A DNA stretch of 64,000 bases from Candidatus Saccharimonadota bacterium (lineage in GTDB: Bacteria > Patescibacteriota > Saccharimonadia > Saccharimonadales > Saccharimonadaceae), in assembly GCA_028286365.1 (NCBI GenBank), contig JAQBRR010000001.1, positions 434,001-498,000 of the forward strand, written 5' to 3'. Below the pieces are notes generated by a model, which saw nothing but the letters and a program-made list of their open reading frames with translations, had not been told where the DNA came from and did not search any database. A program made the position numbers and the translations under genes. This document shows, piece by piece, positions 25,109 to 34,289 of the stretch. How positions within the stretch are numbered: the first letter of the stretch is position 1; each line of letters opens with the position of its first letter.

Positions 25109-26641
25109 CTATTTTTTGCGAAGCGTCTTTTGACGAATGATATTAGCTGCACTAGTTATACTTTCGATAATACCTAACTGTTTCAGCTGACCACGTAATT
25201 TATTACGTGCATGCGTCGTTGTTACGAGATCTTTCCAGGCTTGCTTTGGGGAAGACAATTTACGAGTGACAACTTCGACTACATCACCATTATGAAGAGG
25301 TTTATCGAATGGGTGAATATTGCCATTCACGCGGAAGCTATAGGCGTGCTTTGCAATATCGCTGTGAACAAGGTAAGCAAAGTCGAGCGGAAGTGCACCT
25401 TCGGGGAGGTTATAGATGTCGCCTTTTGGCGAGTATACAAAAATACGATTACCAAATAGATCAATATTAAGTTGGTCAGTTGAAACGTCTTCGTTATCGC
25501 GTAGCTGTAATGCGACTGCTTGTAACTGTGTAATCCACTGCAGGTGTGCTGGTAAGGTTGAAGTGCCTCGCTTCAGGCGATAATCTTTAGAATCTTTTTG
25601 CTCATGGTAGTGAAAACTTGCCGCTAGTCCGCGCTCTGCATATTCGTGCATTTCATAGGTACGAATCTGAAATTCAACAATCTGCTCGTTGAGTGTAATG
25701 ACAGTCGTGTGAAGACTTTGATAGCCATTAGGTTTTGGAACAGCAATATAATCTTTGATGCGACTTACCATCGGCTGGTACAGTGAATGGATAACCCCCA
25801 GGACTCTGTAACAATCTTCTTGGGTCTTAACGAGAATACGCAGTGCCATCAGATCATATATGTCATCTATATTACCGCCGACTTTTTTTAGTTTTCGGTG
25901 GAGGCTATAGATACTTTTAACGCGTCCATTGATATCGGCCTCAATGTTTTGTTTTTGAAGTACAGCCTCAACTTCGGCTCTAACGATACCTAATTTACGT
26001 GTGCTACGTCCTAGGCGTTTCCGTACAACACCCTGCAGTTTTTTGTATTCGGTTGGGTCCAAGTAGCCGTAGGCGAGTTCCTCAATCTGAATGCGCACGC
26101 GCCCCATTCCGAGACGATCAGCCATCGGACCAAAAACTTCAAGTGATTCGCGAGCAATTTTTACCTGCTTCTCTTTGGGCAGATGTTGCAATGTCGATAA
26201 GTTATGAAGGCGATCAGCCAACTTGATAATAATGACACGCACGTCCTGTCCAACAGCAATCAGAAGTTTAGATAAATTATCTTTTGTCTGAGGCAGATAG
26301 TTTGCGAGGTCTTGCATGCCTGAGCGAGCCTGAGAGACTTTTGTGACGCCATCAACCAGAAAGGCAACATCGTGACCGAATAGTGATTCTATCTCTTCGA
26401 GTGTTGCATCGGTATCCTCTACAGTGTCGTGGAGTACTCCAGCTAGGACACTATCGATATCCATACCCCATTCAACAAGGGTGTTGGCGACGGATATTGG
26501 ATGAGAGACAAACGGTTCACCGCTCATTCGTTTTTGGCCGGCATGTGCTTTGGTTGCAAAATCGATTGCATGGTCGAGTTCGAGGACCTGGTTCTCTTCA
26601 TAATGCGGTCTTGCCACGTCCAACAACGTCTTCTTTTGCAT
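25109..26641 (-). CDS. RelA/SpoT-family (p)ppGpp synthetase/hydrolase, short form
   Basis: Stringent-response enzyme. The HD hydrolase domain (about residues 20-170) has HDTVED at 71-76. The synthetase domain (about 225-340) has RIKDYIAVPKPNGYQSLHTTV. A TGS domain follows (about 405-465). The protein stops at 510 aa, soon after TGS, so the helical and ACT regulatory domains of the usual 700+ residue proteins are missing. Both catalytic domains look intact. TATACT lies ten bases before the ATG on the minus strand, suggesting a leaderless message. Confidence 0.93.
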   Translation of the reverse strand: MQKKTLLDVARPHYEENQVLELDHAIDFATKAHAGQKRMSGEPFVSHPISVANTLVEWGMDIDSVLAGVLHDTVEDTDATLEEIESLFGHDVAFLVDGVTKVSQARSGMQDLANYLPQTKDNLSKLLIAVGQDVRVIIIKLADRLHNLSTLQHLPKEKQVKIARESLEVFGPMADRLGMGRVRIQIEELAYGYLDPTEYKKLQGVVRKRLGRSTRKLGIVRAEVEAVLQKQNIEADINGRVKSIYSLHRKLKKVGGNIDDIYDLMALRILVKTQEDCYRVLGVIHSLYQPMVSRIKDYIAVPKPNGYQSLHTTVITLNEQIVEFQIRTYEMHEYAERGLAASFHYHEQKDSKDYRLKRGTSTLPAHLQWITQLQAVALQLRDNEDVSTDQLNIDLFGNRIFVYSPKGDIYNLPEGALPLDFAYLVHSDIAKHAYSFRVNGNIHPFDKPLHNGDVVEVVTRKLSSPKQAWKDLVTTTHARNKLRGQLKQLGIIESITSAANIIRQKTLRKK

Positions 26642-26664
26642 AGTAGTTATTAGTATACGATATA

Positions 26665-26693
26665 TTGTCGGTGGTGGCTAAGGATGGTATAGT
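26665..26693 (+). promoter_or_regulatory. gapA promoter (-35/-10)
   Basis: TTGTCG (26665-26670), a 17-base spacer and TATAGT (26688-26693). The leader is about 40 bases with AAAAGGA before the ATG. It is back to back with the relA/spoT promoter. Confidence 0.6.
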
Positions 26694-26738
26694 TTAGGAA
26701 GTAGATACGCTAATGCTTATGAAAAGGATGGGTTCAGA

Positions 26739-27752
26739 ATGACACAGGTAAAAATTGGAATTAATGGTTTTGGGCGAATTGGTCGTAACGCATTTAAGAT
26801 TGCGTTTGAACGCAGTGATATTGAGATTATTGCAATCAATGACCTGACTGACACCAAGACACTTGCGTATTTGTTGCAACACGATAGTAACTACGGTCTC
26901 TACAAACAAAAAGTAGGCTATGACGACACAGGGATTATTGTTAATGGCAAACACGTTAAAGTCTTGGCCGAAAAAGATCCAGCGGCTCTTCCTTGGGGTG
27001 ATTTGGGAGTAGAACTGGTTATCGAATCAACGGGTCGCTTTACCGCCAAAGAAGATGCAGAGCTTCATATCAAGGCAGGTGCGAAACGTGTCATAATCAG
27101 CGGACCGAGCAAAAGCGAAGGCGTCGATACAATTGTACTTGGTGCTAACGAAGACAAAATTGCTGGTGCAAGTGAAGTCATTAGCAACGCCAGCTGTACA
27201 ACTAACTCACTCGGTATGGTTATGGCAATTTTGGATGCAGAATTTGGTGTCCAGAAGTCACTTCTTACTACAGTACACAGCTACACTGCAAGTCAAGCTT
27301 TGCAAGATGCGCCAAGTAAAGACCTTCGTGAAGGTCGTAACGCAGCTGAAAACATTGTGCCAACCACAACTGGGGCTGCTATTGCCGTCACAAAGACCTT
27401 ACCGCAGCTCGTTGGTAAATTTGACGGACTCAGTATTCGTGTTCCAACCCCAGTCGTTTCAATCAGTGATGTGACAGTCCTCCTTGGCCGAGATACAACA
27501 GTTGAAGAGATTAATGAAGTATTCAAAAAAGCCGCAGCCGAGCCATTCTACCAAGGTATCTTGGGTGTGAGCGATGAACCACTCGTAAGCCGAGACTACA
27601 TCGGTAATAGCCACTCTGGTGTCGTCGATTTGGCGCTTACCAAAGTTGTTGGTGGTAACCTTGCCAAGGTCATGGTATGGTACGACAACGAATGGGGCTA
27701 CAGTAACCGCCTCGTTGAGTTAGTCGCCGACGTAGGCAAAACGCTTAAGTAA
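26739..27752 (+). CDS. gapA: glyceraldehyde-3-phosphate dehydrogenase
   Basis: Glycolytic enzyme that oxidises glyceraldehyde-3-phosphate to 1,3-bisphosphoglycerate with NAD(P). The nucleotide-binding start is INGFGRIGRNAFK (about residues 6-18). The active-site cysteine is Cys153 in ASCTTNSLG, with the partner histidine in TVHSYTASQ. The C-terminal catalytic domain ends WYDNEWGYSNRLVEL. The length of 337 aa is typical. It heads the carbon-metabolism block and is convergent with rpiB1, stop codons two bases apart. Confidence 0.97.
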   Translation: MTQVKIGINGFGRIGRNAFKIAFERSDIEIIAINDLTDTKTLAYLLQHDSNYGLYKQKVGYDDTGIIVNGKHVKVLAEKDPAALPWGDLGVELVIESTGRFTAKEDAELHIKAGAKRVIISGPSKSEGVDTIVLGANEDKIAGASEVISNASCTTNSLGMVMAILDAEFGVQKSLLTTVHSYTASQALQDAPSKDLREGRNAAENIVPTTTGAAIAVTKTLPQLVGKFDGLSIRVPTPVVSISDVTVLLGRDTTVEEINEVFKKAAAEPFYQGILGVSDEPLVSRDYIGNSHSGVVDLALTKVVGGNLAKVMVWYDNEWGYSNRLVELVADVGKTLK

Positions 27753-27754
27753 TA

Positions 27755-28243
27755 CTAGGCGTCGAGTTTCTTAATACGACGAAGATGACGTTCAACGTCG
27801 GTCACAGGCGTCTCTAGCCAAAGTTGAGACGCCTGTTTCATTTGGTCCATTGTAAGAAAGCGTGCTGACAAACTCAGCACGTTAGCGTTGTTGTGCTGGC
27901 GCGACAGTTTAATGATTTCATAAGGATCATCGCTCATAGTTCCTTCGGCATCGACTGCAGTTTTAGCAACAACAGGACCATAAAAAACAGCTGCACGAAC
28001 GCCTTTAATGCGATTTGCGGCAATTGCTTCACCTTGGCCACTACCGCCCATAATTATGGCGACGTCACAACTTCCATCAGCGACAGCATGAGCTGCAGGG
28101 AACATAAAATCAGGATAGTCATCGTCAGCGTCAAATGAGGTAGGACCAAAATTGACACACTCGTGACCAAGACTCGTCAGGAATGAGGCTAACTCTTTTA
28201 AGGCAACGAAACCCGAGTGATCTGTCGTAATAGCAATTTTCAT
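27755..28243 (-). CDS. rpiB: RpiB-family sugar-phosphate isomerase, Glu type
   Basis: Ribose-5-phosphate isomerase B/LacAB family: interconverts ribose-5-P and ribulose-5-P or a related aldose-ketose pair. N-terminal MKIAITTDHSGF is typical. In the active-site loop MGGSGQGEAIAANR (65-78) the position of the E. coli catalytic cysteine is Met65, while Glu72 is present, as in the mycobacterial type where a glutamate acts as base. The length is 162 aa with a C-terminal helical extension. TATGAT lies six bases before the ATG. It is divergent from the second RpiB gene. Confidence 0.88.
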   Translation of the reverse strand: MKIAITTDHSGFVALKELASFLTSLGHECVNFGPTSFDADDDYPDFMFPAAHAVADGSCDVAIIMGGSGQGEAIAANRIKGVRAAVFYGPVVAKTAVDAEGTMSDDPYEIIKLSRQHNNANVLSLSARFLTMDQMKQASQLWLETPVTDVERHLRRIKKLDA

Positions 28244-28313
28244 GTACTTATCATACTACATAAGATGATCTAGCCTCTTTTGTTTATCATCAAAACCGCT
28301 TATACTTACATAT

Positions 28314-28763
28314 ATGAAGATTTATCTTGGGTCTGATCATGCGGGCTTTCATTTGAAGGAGAAAGTTTTTGCATATCTCGCAAAACATAATTATGATGTC
28401 GAGGAAGTCGGTGATCGCGTACTTGATCCAGACGATGATTTTCCAGAGTTCGCGCAACAAGCAGCTCTTAAAGTTATTGGTGATGAAGGCGATGATCCAC
28501 GCGCAATTTTGATTTGTGGTGGTGGCCAAGGAATGGCGATTGTAGCCAATCGGTTCCATGGCATTAGAGCGAGTGTTATCTGGGACGCGTTCGAAGCTAA
28601 GATGACTCGTAATGATAACGACAGTAATATTTTATGTTTACCTGCTCGAATCCTGGAAAACGAAGAGGGTACTTGGGAAGGTATTATCGAAACCTGGTTA
28701 GGTACGCCTTTTGCGAGTGCCGTTCGATATAAGCGCCGTAATGCGCAGATTGATGAGTTATAA
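28314..28763 (+). CDS. rpiB: RpiB-family sugar-phosphate isomerase, Cys type
   Basis: Second member of the family, 149 aa. It starts MKIYLGSDHAGFHLKE and its active-site loop ICGGGQGMAIVANR keeps the catalytic cysteine (Cys68), as in the E. coli enzyme. It probably interconverts ribose-5-P and ribulose-5-P ahead of the epimerase and transketolase encoded downstream. TATACT (28301-28306) is seven bases before the ATG. Its stop codon directly abuts the start of rpe, so it heads an operon of rpiB-rpe-tktN-tktC-fba. Confidence 0.9.
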   Translation: MKIYLGSDHAGFHLKEKVFAYLAKHNYDVEEVGDRVLDPDDDFPEFAQQAALKVIGDEGDDPRAILICGGGQGMAIVANRFHGIRASVIWDAFEAKMTRNDNDSNILCLPARILENEEGTWEGIIETWLGTPFASAVRYKRRNAQIDEL

Positions 28764-29408
28764 ATGAGTGTAATTGCGCCGACTATTACTGTTGAGACAG
28801 CGGAGCAGTATAAAGGGGCAATTGAACGTCTGCAGCCATTTGCACAGCGCGTCCATATTGACCTGAGTGATGGTGAGTTTGCACCGACGTTCCTTCTTGA
28901 TGAGAAGCAGATTTACTGGCCAAAGGAATGGGTTGTTGATATTCATGCTATGGTAGCTCGCCCAGCTGATCACCTGCCAGCCCTGATTGCTCTCAAGCCA
29001 AACTTGATTATTTTCCACGTCGAAACAGGTGTTAATTTGGTACCGATTCTCGATGAAGTCAGAAAAAATGGTATCAAGGCAGGTATTGCTTTACAGAAAC
29101 CAACCGTACCACTTACCGTTGCTGGTGCGATAAAGTCTGCTGACCACGTTCTCGTATTTAGTGGCGATCTTGGCCATTACGGCGGAACAGCAAGCCTGAT
29201 GCAGTTAGAAAAAGTACGCCTCATTAAAGCAATTAATCCAGCAGTTGAAATCGGATGGGATGGTGGCATTAACGCTGAAAATGCCTACACATTGACCCAA
29301 GGCGGAGTCAACGTCTTAAATGTAGGCGGCTTTATCGCTGAGTCGTCTGATCCCGCTGGCGCTTATGCTACACTAGTAAAAGAGATAAATAAGCACGGAG
29401 TCATCTAG
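28764..29408 (+). CDS. rpe: ribulose-phosphate 3-epimerase family protein
   Basis: TIM-barrel enzyme that interconverts ribulose-5-P and xylulose-5-P. VHIDLSDGEFAP (about residues 30-41) stands in for the VHxDVMDGxFVPN motif, DIHAMV for D-x-HLM, and IGWDGGIN for the E-VDGG phosphate/metal loop. The sequence is divergent at several usually fixed positions, so the exact substrate is less certain than the fold. It abuts rpiB upstream and overlaps the transketolase start by one base. Confidence 0.85.
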   Translation: MSVIAPTITVETAEQYKGAIERLQPFAQRVHIDLSDGEFAPTFLLDEKQIYWPKEWVVDIHAMVARPADHLPALIALKPNLIIFHVETGVNLVPILDEVRKNGIKAGIALQKPTVPLTVAGAIKSADHVLVFSGDLGHYGGTASLMQLEKVRLIKAINPAVEIGWDGGINAENAYTLTQGGVNVLNVGGFIAESSDPAGAYATLVKEINKHGVI

Positions 29409-30277
29409 TGAGTGGGCAACTGACAACATCGCAGCTTCAACAAAAAGCCGAAATTATTCGCGAAGATATTATTCGCATGCTCGAGGCGGCCGGCAGCGGC
29501 CATAGCGCTGGACCACTTGGGCTCGCCGACATTTTTACTGCGCTTTATTTTAATATTATGAATTTTGACCCTAAAAATCCTGACTGGGAAGATCGTGATA
29601 TTTTCCTTCTAAGTAATGGACACTGTATTCCAGTTCAATACGCAGCCATGGCAGAAGCAGGATTTTTCGATAAAGAAGAGTTACTGACTCTCCGTAAGTT
29701 CGGAAGTCGTCTGCAAGGTCATCCAGAGCGAGAGCGCTTGCCAGGTCTTGAAAATACGAGCGGGCCTTTAGGTAGTGGACTCTCCCAGGCAGCTGGCTAT
29801 GCCTACAGCATGCAATATATGGACGACATAAAACATCGTTTCGTATACGTGGTCATGGGTGATGGAGAACTCGACGAGGGCAACATTTGGGAAGCTGCGA
29901 TGTTTGCTGGCAAAAATAAACTGTCGCATATTATTGCATTTATTGATCGAAATAATATTCAGATTGATGGTAATACTGAGGATGTCATGCCTCTCGAAGA
30001 TTTGAAAGGTAAGTGGGAGTCATTTGGTTGGCACGTCATCGAGATTGATGGTAATAATATAGAAAGTGTTATTGATGCAGCCAGCATAGGGCGAGCGATT
30101 ACGAATCGCCCAACTGTTATTATCGCTCATACGATTCCTGGTAAAGGCGTTGACTTTATGGAGTACGATTATCACTGGCATGGTGTGGCTCCAAATAGCG
30201 AGCAAGCTAAAGACGCTTTGCATAAACTTCGAACACTTAATGGCAAGATCACCCACGAAGGTCAGGGGGTGCAGTAG
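29408..30277 (+). CDS. transketolase, N-terminal subunit
   Basis: Thiamine-diphosphate-binding half of a split transketolase, 289 aa. The motif GDGELDEGNIWEA (about residues 154-166) followed by FIDRNNIQIDG binds ThDP-Mg. LEAAGSGHSAGPLG and LPGLENTSGPLGSGLSQAAG are also typical. The start is GTG, overlapping the rpe stop, with GGAG upstream. It works with the subunit encoded two bases downstream to move two-carbon units between pentose, tetrose and hexose phosphates. Confidence 0.94.
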   Translation: MSGQLTTSQLQQKAEIIREDIIRMLEAAGSGHSAGPLGLADIFTALYFNIMNFDPKNPDWEDRDIFLLSNGHCIPVQYAAMAEAGFFDKEELLTLRKFGSRLQGHPERERLPGLENTSGPLGSGLSQAAGYAYSMQYMDDIKHRFVYVVMGDGELDEGNIWEAAMFAGKNKLSHIIAFIDRNNIQIDGNTEDVMPLEDLKGKWESFGWHVIEIDGNNIESVIDAASIGRAITNRPTVIIAHTIPGKGVDFMEYDYHWHGVAPNSEQAKDALHKLRTLNGKITHEGQGVQ

Positions 30278-30279
30278 CT

Positions 30280-31278
30280 ATGAGCGACTATATACTGAAC
30301 CCGGATTTATTTAGTGATGACGTCAAACAAGAGCCGATTCGTGCTGGCTTTGGTCGAGGACTAAAAGCAGCTGGTGAGGCTAACGAAATGGTTATTGCTC
30401 TTTGTGCCGATCTGACAGATAGCACGCAAATGTCATTATTTAAAGAAGCTTTTCCTAATCGATTCGTTGAAGTCGGTGTTGCCGAGCAGAACTTGGTGAC
30501 TTTGGGCTCAGGTTTTGCCCGAGCTGGCAAAATTCCTTTTGTCAGCAGTTACGCAGCATTTAGTCCAGGACGAAACTGGGAACAAATTCGCACAACTATT
30601 GCACTTAATAACCAACCAGTGAAAATTGTTGGTAGTCATGCCGGTCTTTATACAGGAGCAGACGGTGCAACACATCAAATGCTCGAGGATATTACCTTGA
30701 TGAGAGTCCTACCGAACATGGTTGTCATCGTACCTGGCGATAGTCTAGAAGCCGATAAAGCAACTAGGCTGCTCGCAGAGAATGGCAAACCAAGCTATCT
30801 CAGGCTAACTCGTGAAAAAACACCAATTATCAGTACTGATGAATCACCATTTGAAATTGGCAAAGCTTATGTTCTTCGCGAAGGTACCGATATTAGTCTT
30901 ATGGGAACAGGCACAATGACATATCAATTATTGGCTGCCGCAAATATTCTTGCCGAGCAAGGTATTAATGCTGAAGTAGTCCATGTGCCGACGATCAAAC
31001 CACTTGATAATGAAACAATTGTTGCAAGTGCACGTAGAACTGGACGAGTATTGACTGCCGAAGAAGGCCAAATTAAAGGCGGATTCGGTGGTGCAGTCGC
31101 AGAATTATTATCTGAGCAGCTCCCGACTCCAGTGAAGCGAGTTGGTATGCAGGATCGATTCGGTGAGTCGGGTACACCAGCTGAACTGTTAGATTATTTT
31201 GGCCTGACGCCTGAGAAAATTGCTGAAACGACTAAGGATTTCATAAACAATACTGCACAATATCACAGAGACTATTAG
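30280..31278 (+). CDS. transketolase, C-terminal subunit
   Basis: Pyrimidine-binding and C-terminal half of the split transketolase, 332 aa. The region RFVEVGVAEQNLVTLGSGFARAG holds the glutamate that activates the ThDP aminopyrimidine. GLYTGADGATHQMLEDITLMR and the C-terminal TAEEGQIKGGFGGAVAELL domain follow. The fold alone would also fit a DXP synthase half, but the partner and neighbours (rpe, fba) favour transketolase. Confidence 0.94.
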   Translation: MSDYILNPDLFSDDVKQEPIRAGFGRGLKAAGEANEMVIALCADLTDSTQMSLFKEAFPNRFVEVGVAEQNLVTLGSGFARAGKIPFVSSYAAFSPGRNWEQIRTTIALNNQPVKIVGSHAGLYTGADGATHQMLEDITLMRVLPNMVVIVPGDSLEADKATRLLAENGKPSYLRLTREKTPIISTDESPFEIGKAYVLREGTDISLMGTGTMTYQLLAAANILAEQGINAEVVHVPTIKPLDNETIVASARRTGRVLTAEEGQIKGGFGGAVAELLSEQLPTPVKRVGMQDRFGESGTPAELLDYFGLTPEKIAETTKDFINNTAQYHRDY

Positions 31279-31286
31279 GAGGATAT

Positions 31287-32198
31287 ATGGGACTGACAAT
31301 TAATCAAATTCGAGACAACACGACACGGGCACGACATTTGATGCAGCGTTCGCGTGCGCAAGGTTTTGCCGTTGGCGCATTTAATATTGATAATCAGGAC
31401 ACGATCGTCGCAGTTGCTCGGGCAGCGCAGAAACTCAACTCTCCGATACTAGTTGAAGTGACCCACGATGAAATTAAATCAATGGGTATCGACAATATTC
31501 GTGATATGGTTGATAACTACAAGGTTGAGTATGGCCTAGAAATCTACGTTAACCTCGACCATAGTCCGACAGTCGATGATGCCAAACGTGGTGTTGACGC
31601 AGGCTTTGAATTTATTCATATTGATATCTCTCAGGCGAACCACGATGCAACCGATGAAGACATTATTAATGCAACCAAGGAAGTAGTTGAGTATGCAAAG
31701 TTTACAGGTGCACTTGTCGAGAGTGAGCCACACTACTTTGGTGGCTCATCAAACTTACATACAGAGAACATCGACTACGAGGAAATTAAAAAGACCTTCA
31801 GTACTCCCGAAGGTGCTAAAGCATTTGTTGATGCGACCGGCATCGATACTTTTGCGGCCGCTATCGGTAATTTGCACGGAAAGTATCCTGTACCAAAAGA
31901 GCTAGATCTCGAACTACTTCAAAGAATTCGTGACGCGATAACCTGTCAGATTAGCCTTCACGGGGGAAGCGATACCCCGCTTCATTTCTTTACTGATGCT
32001 GCTAAAATCGGTGTAAGTAAAGTCAATATAAATAGCGACTTACGTTTTGCATACCGAACAGCCCTTGAAAGAACACTAGCTGATAATCCTGAGCAGTTTG
32101 CAGTCGTAAAGATTATGGAGCCAGTTATTGATGCAGTACAGGCCGTCGTTGAGGACAAGATCAGTTCACTCGGCAGTGCCGACAAAGCTATTCGCTAA
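31287..32198 (+). CDS. fba: class II fructose-bisphosphate aldolase
   Basis: Zinc-dependent aldolase joining or splitting triose phosphates. VNLDHSPTVDDAKRGVDAGF (zinc and catalytic region), LVESEPHYFGGSS, IGNLHGKYP (zinc histidine) and LHGGSDTP plus KVNINSDLR (phosphate-binding) are in the family's order. A tagatose-bisphosphate or related substrate cannot be excluded. The length of 303 aa is typical. AGGAGG lies about six bases before the ATG. It ends the rpiB-led operon and is convergent with the transaldolase gene. Confidence 0.93.
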   Translation: MGLTINQIRDNTTRARHLMQRSRAQGFAVGAFNIDNQDTIVAVARAAQKLNSPILVEVTHDEIKSMGIDNIRDMVDNYKVEYGLEIYVNLDHSPTVDDAKRGVDAGFEFIHIDISQANHDATDEDIINATKEVVEYAKFTGALVESEPHYFGGSSNLHTENIDYEEIKKTFSTPEGAKAFVDATGIDTFAAAIGNLHGKYPVPKELDLELLQRIRDAITCQISLHGGSDTPLHFFTDAAKIGVSKVNINSDLRFAYRTALERTLADNPEQFAVVKIMEPVIDAVQAVVEDKISSLGSADKAIR

Positions 32199-32206
32199 GC
32201 GACTAG

Positions 32207-33286
32207 TTAGAGCTGACTTTTAGTTTCAATTGCAGCAAGTAGCGCAGCAAATGAATCTTGGAATTTTTTAACACCCTGACTCTCAAGCGTTCGTGAGACA
32301 TCTTTAAGATCAACGCCGACAGCTTCGATAGCATCGAGCCTTCGCTTGGCCGCAGCGATATCAGGAAGACTAATTACGTGTGCATCTTCGGGTAGATGGT
32401 CAACGATGTTGGCAATTGTCTCCTCAGGAAGGGTGTTCACCGTGTAAGGTGCGAGTAGACTGCTGACATAAAGCAGATTGTCATAATCTGGATTTTTAGT
32501 TGAGGTTGATGCCCATAATAATCGCTGAATTGCGGGACTATTATTATCAAGGACTGCAGTTTTGGCAAAATTATCGAGAAAAACTCCATAGGCGAGACGT
32601 GCCTGCGCGATTGCTGCCTTGCCACGAAGTTCGAGCGCCACAGGTGTTCCAATAGTATTCAGTCGTGCGTCAACTTCACTATCGACGCGACTGATGAAGA
32701 ATGATGCAACACTACGAGCATTATTGATCATACCTAAGGCATGTGTTGCAAGATGCGCCTCAGCTACTTGACGATAGTGATCAAGACTAAAGATCAGTGT
32801 GACGTTCACGTTAATACCATCAGATAATAGCGTACGTACAACCGGCACTCCATGTTCGGTTGCAGGAACCTTAATCATAAGGTTTGGTGAATCAACTTCA
32901 GCCCACAGTCGCCTAGCTTGGGTGATTGTCTCATCGGTCTCATCAGCTAAGTTCGGTGAAACCTCAAGTGAGACATAGCCATCAACACCACCAGTTTCAT
33001 CCCAAAGTGGCTTTAAGAGAGTAGTTGCTGCTTTGATATCTTGTTCAACGATCTTCCAATAAATTTGCTCAGTGGTAAGACCGTCGTGGGCGAGTGATTT
33101 TATTTGGGCGTCATACAAGTCACTAGTTGTGATTGCGTGTTCAAGAATCGTTGGGTTGGATGTAAGGCCACGAATACCATCTTTAACATACTGCTCCAAA
33201 CGACCGCTCTGCAGCAAATCACGACTGAGGTTATCGAGCCATGGACTTTGATTAAAGTCTGCGTGCAGTTTTTGTAGGTTATTCAT
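32207..33286 (-). CDS. tal: transaldolase
   Basis: TIM-barrel enzyme that moves a three-carbon dihydroxyacetone unit between sugar phosphates. GLTSNPTILEHAI (about residues 39-51), LMIKVPATEHG with the Schiff-base lysine (about 136-146) and the NVTLIFSLDHY segment are diagnostic. It has 359 aa, the long form found in actinobacteria and cyanobacteria rather than the 220-residue form. TATACT lies eight bases before the ATG on the minus strand. Stop codons of tal and fba are eight bases apart, in convergent orientation. Confidence 0.95.
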   Translation of the reverse strand: MNNLQKLHADFNQSPWLDNLSRDLLQSGRLEQYVKDGIRGLTSNPTILEHAITTSDLYDAQIKSLAHDGLTTEQIYWKIVEQDIKAATTLLKPLWDETGGVDGYVSLEVSPNLADETDETITQARRLWAEVDSPNLMIKVPATEHGVPVVRTLLSDGINVNVTLIFSLDHYRQVAEAHLATHALGMINNARSVASFFISRVDSEVDARLNTIGTPVALELRGKAAIAQARLAYGVFLDNFAKTAVLDNNSPAIQRLLWASTSTKNPDYDNLLYVSSLLAPYTVNTLPEETIANIVDHLPEDAHVISLPDIAAAKRRLDAIEAVGVDLKDVSRTLESQGVKKFQDSFAALLAAIETKSQL

Positions 33287-33323
33287 TTGTCATTAGTATA
33301 GCAAAAGTTGTATCATAGTGCAT

Positions 33324-34286
33324 ATGGTTAGAATTTGTGCACTCGGGGCGGCATCTCAAGACGTGTTTTTGTCGGGTCATGAAATCGTTAGTAGCAAAGA
33401 CGACTCAGGCGCTCTCGTAGAGGCGTTTCCACTAGGCGCGAAAATCAATATTGAGAATGTCGTATTTAATACTGGTGGCGGTGCAACGAATGCCGCAGTG
33501 ACGTTCGCTCGTCAAAATATTGAAGCAAGCTTTATTGGCAAGATCGGTCATGACTCTGCGGGCCATACGGTGATTGCGGAGCTTGATAGTGATCATGTTG
33601 ATACGTCTGGTGTTATTTACGACCCAGTGCTCGGAACTCAATATTCAACGATACTTCTTGCCAACACTGGTGAGCGTAGTATATTAATCTATCGTGGTGC
33701 GGCTCACACCCACACAGCAGCTGATTATGAAGATATTGATTTTGCGAATTATGATTGGTTATATGTATCATCATTTGCTGGTGCCATGGATGCACTCGAT
33801 GTCATATTCACGAATGCGAAAAAGCACGGTATCAAGATCGCTTTTAATCCAGGTCAAGGTGAACTAGACCAAATAGAACGCCTCCGCCCGCTTCTTGAAG
33901 ATGTTGAGATATTGCTGGTTAACAAAGAGGAAGCAGCACTTATTGTTGAAGGCAACACAGCTGAAGAGTTAGTTCGACATGGCATGAATTATGTACCAGT
34001 TATGGTTGTCAGTGATGGACCAAACGGTGTAACAGCAACAGACGGCAAGACGATTATTATTGCTGGCATGTATGAAGACGTTCCAGTAGTTGATCGAACT
34101 GGTGCAGGTGATGCATTTGGCTCGGGCTTTTTAAGTCAGTGGGCGCAGGGAAAGACACTCAAGGATTCAATCGTCTTTGCGAGCGCCAATTCTACGTCGG
34201 TCGTTGGTACGATCGGTGCAAAAACAGGGATATTAGCATATGGCGCTACGCTTCATGAAATGCCTGTAACGGAAAAGACATTTTAG
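33324..34286 (+). CDS. PfkB-family carbohydrate kinase 1
   Basis: Ribokinase-fold sugar or nucleoside kinase. The N-terminal glycine motif is NTGGGATNAAVTFARQ and the C-terminal ATP/anion motif with catalytic Asp is DRTGAGDAFGSGFL. Substrate unknown; phosphofructokinase, ribokinase or adenosine kinase activity are all possible. I chose ATG 33324 (320 aa) seven bases after TATCAT (33311-33316); a GTG six bases earlier is in frame. It is followed after three bases by a second PfkB gene. Confidence 0.88.
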   Translation: MVRICALGAASQDVFLSGHEIVSSKDDSGALVEAFPLGAKINIENVVFNTGGGATNAAVTFARQNIEASFIGKIGHDSAGHTVIAELDSDHVDTSGVIYDPVLGTQYSTILLANTGERSILIYRGAAHTHTAADYEDIDFANYDWLYVSSFAGAMDALDVIFTNAKKHGIKIAFNPGQGELDQIERLRPLLEDVEILLVNKEEAALIVEGNTAEELVRHGMNYVPVMVVSDGPNGVTATDGKTIIIAGMYEDVPVVDRTGAGDAFGSGFLSQWAQGKTLKDSIVFASANSTSVVGTIGAKTGILAYGATLHEMPVTEKTF

Positions 34287-34289
34287 GCT

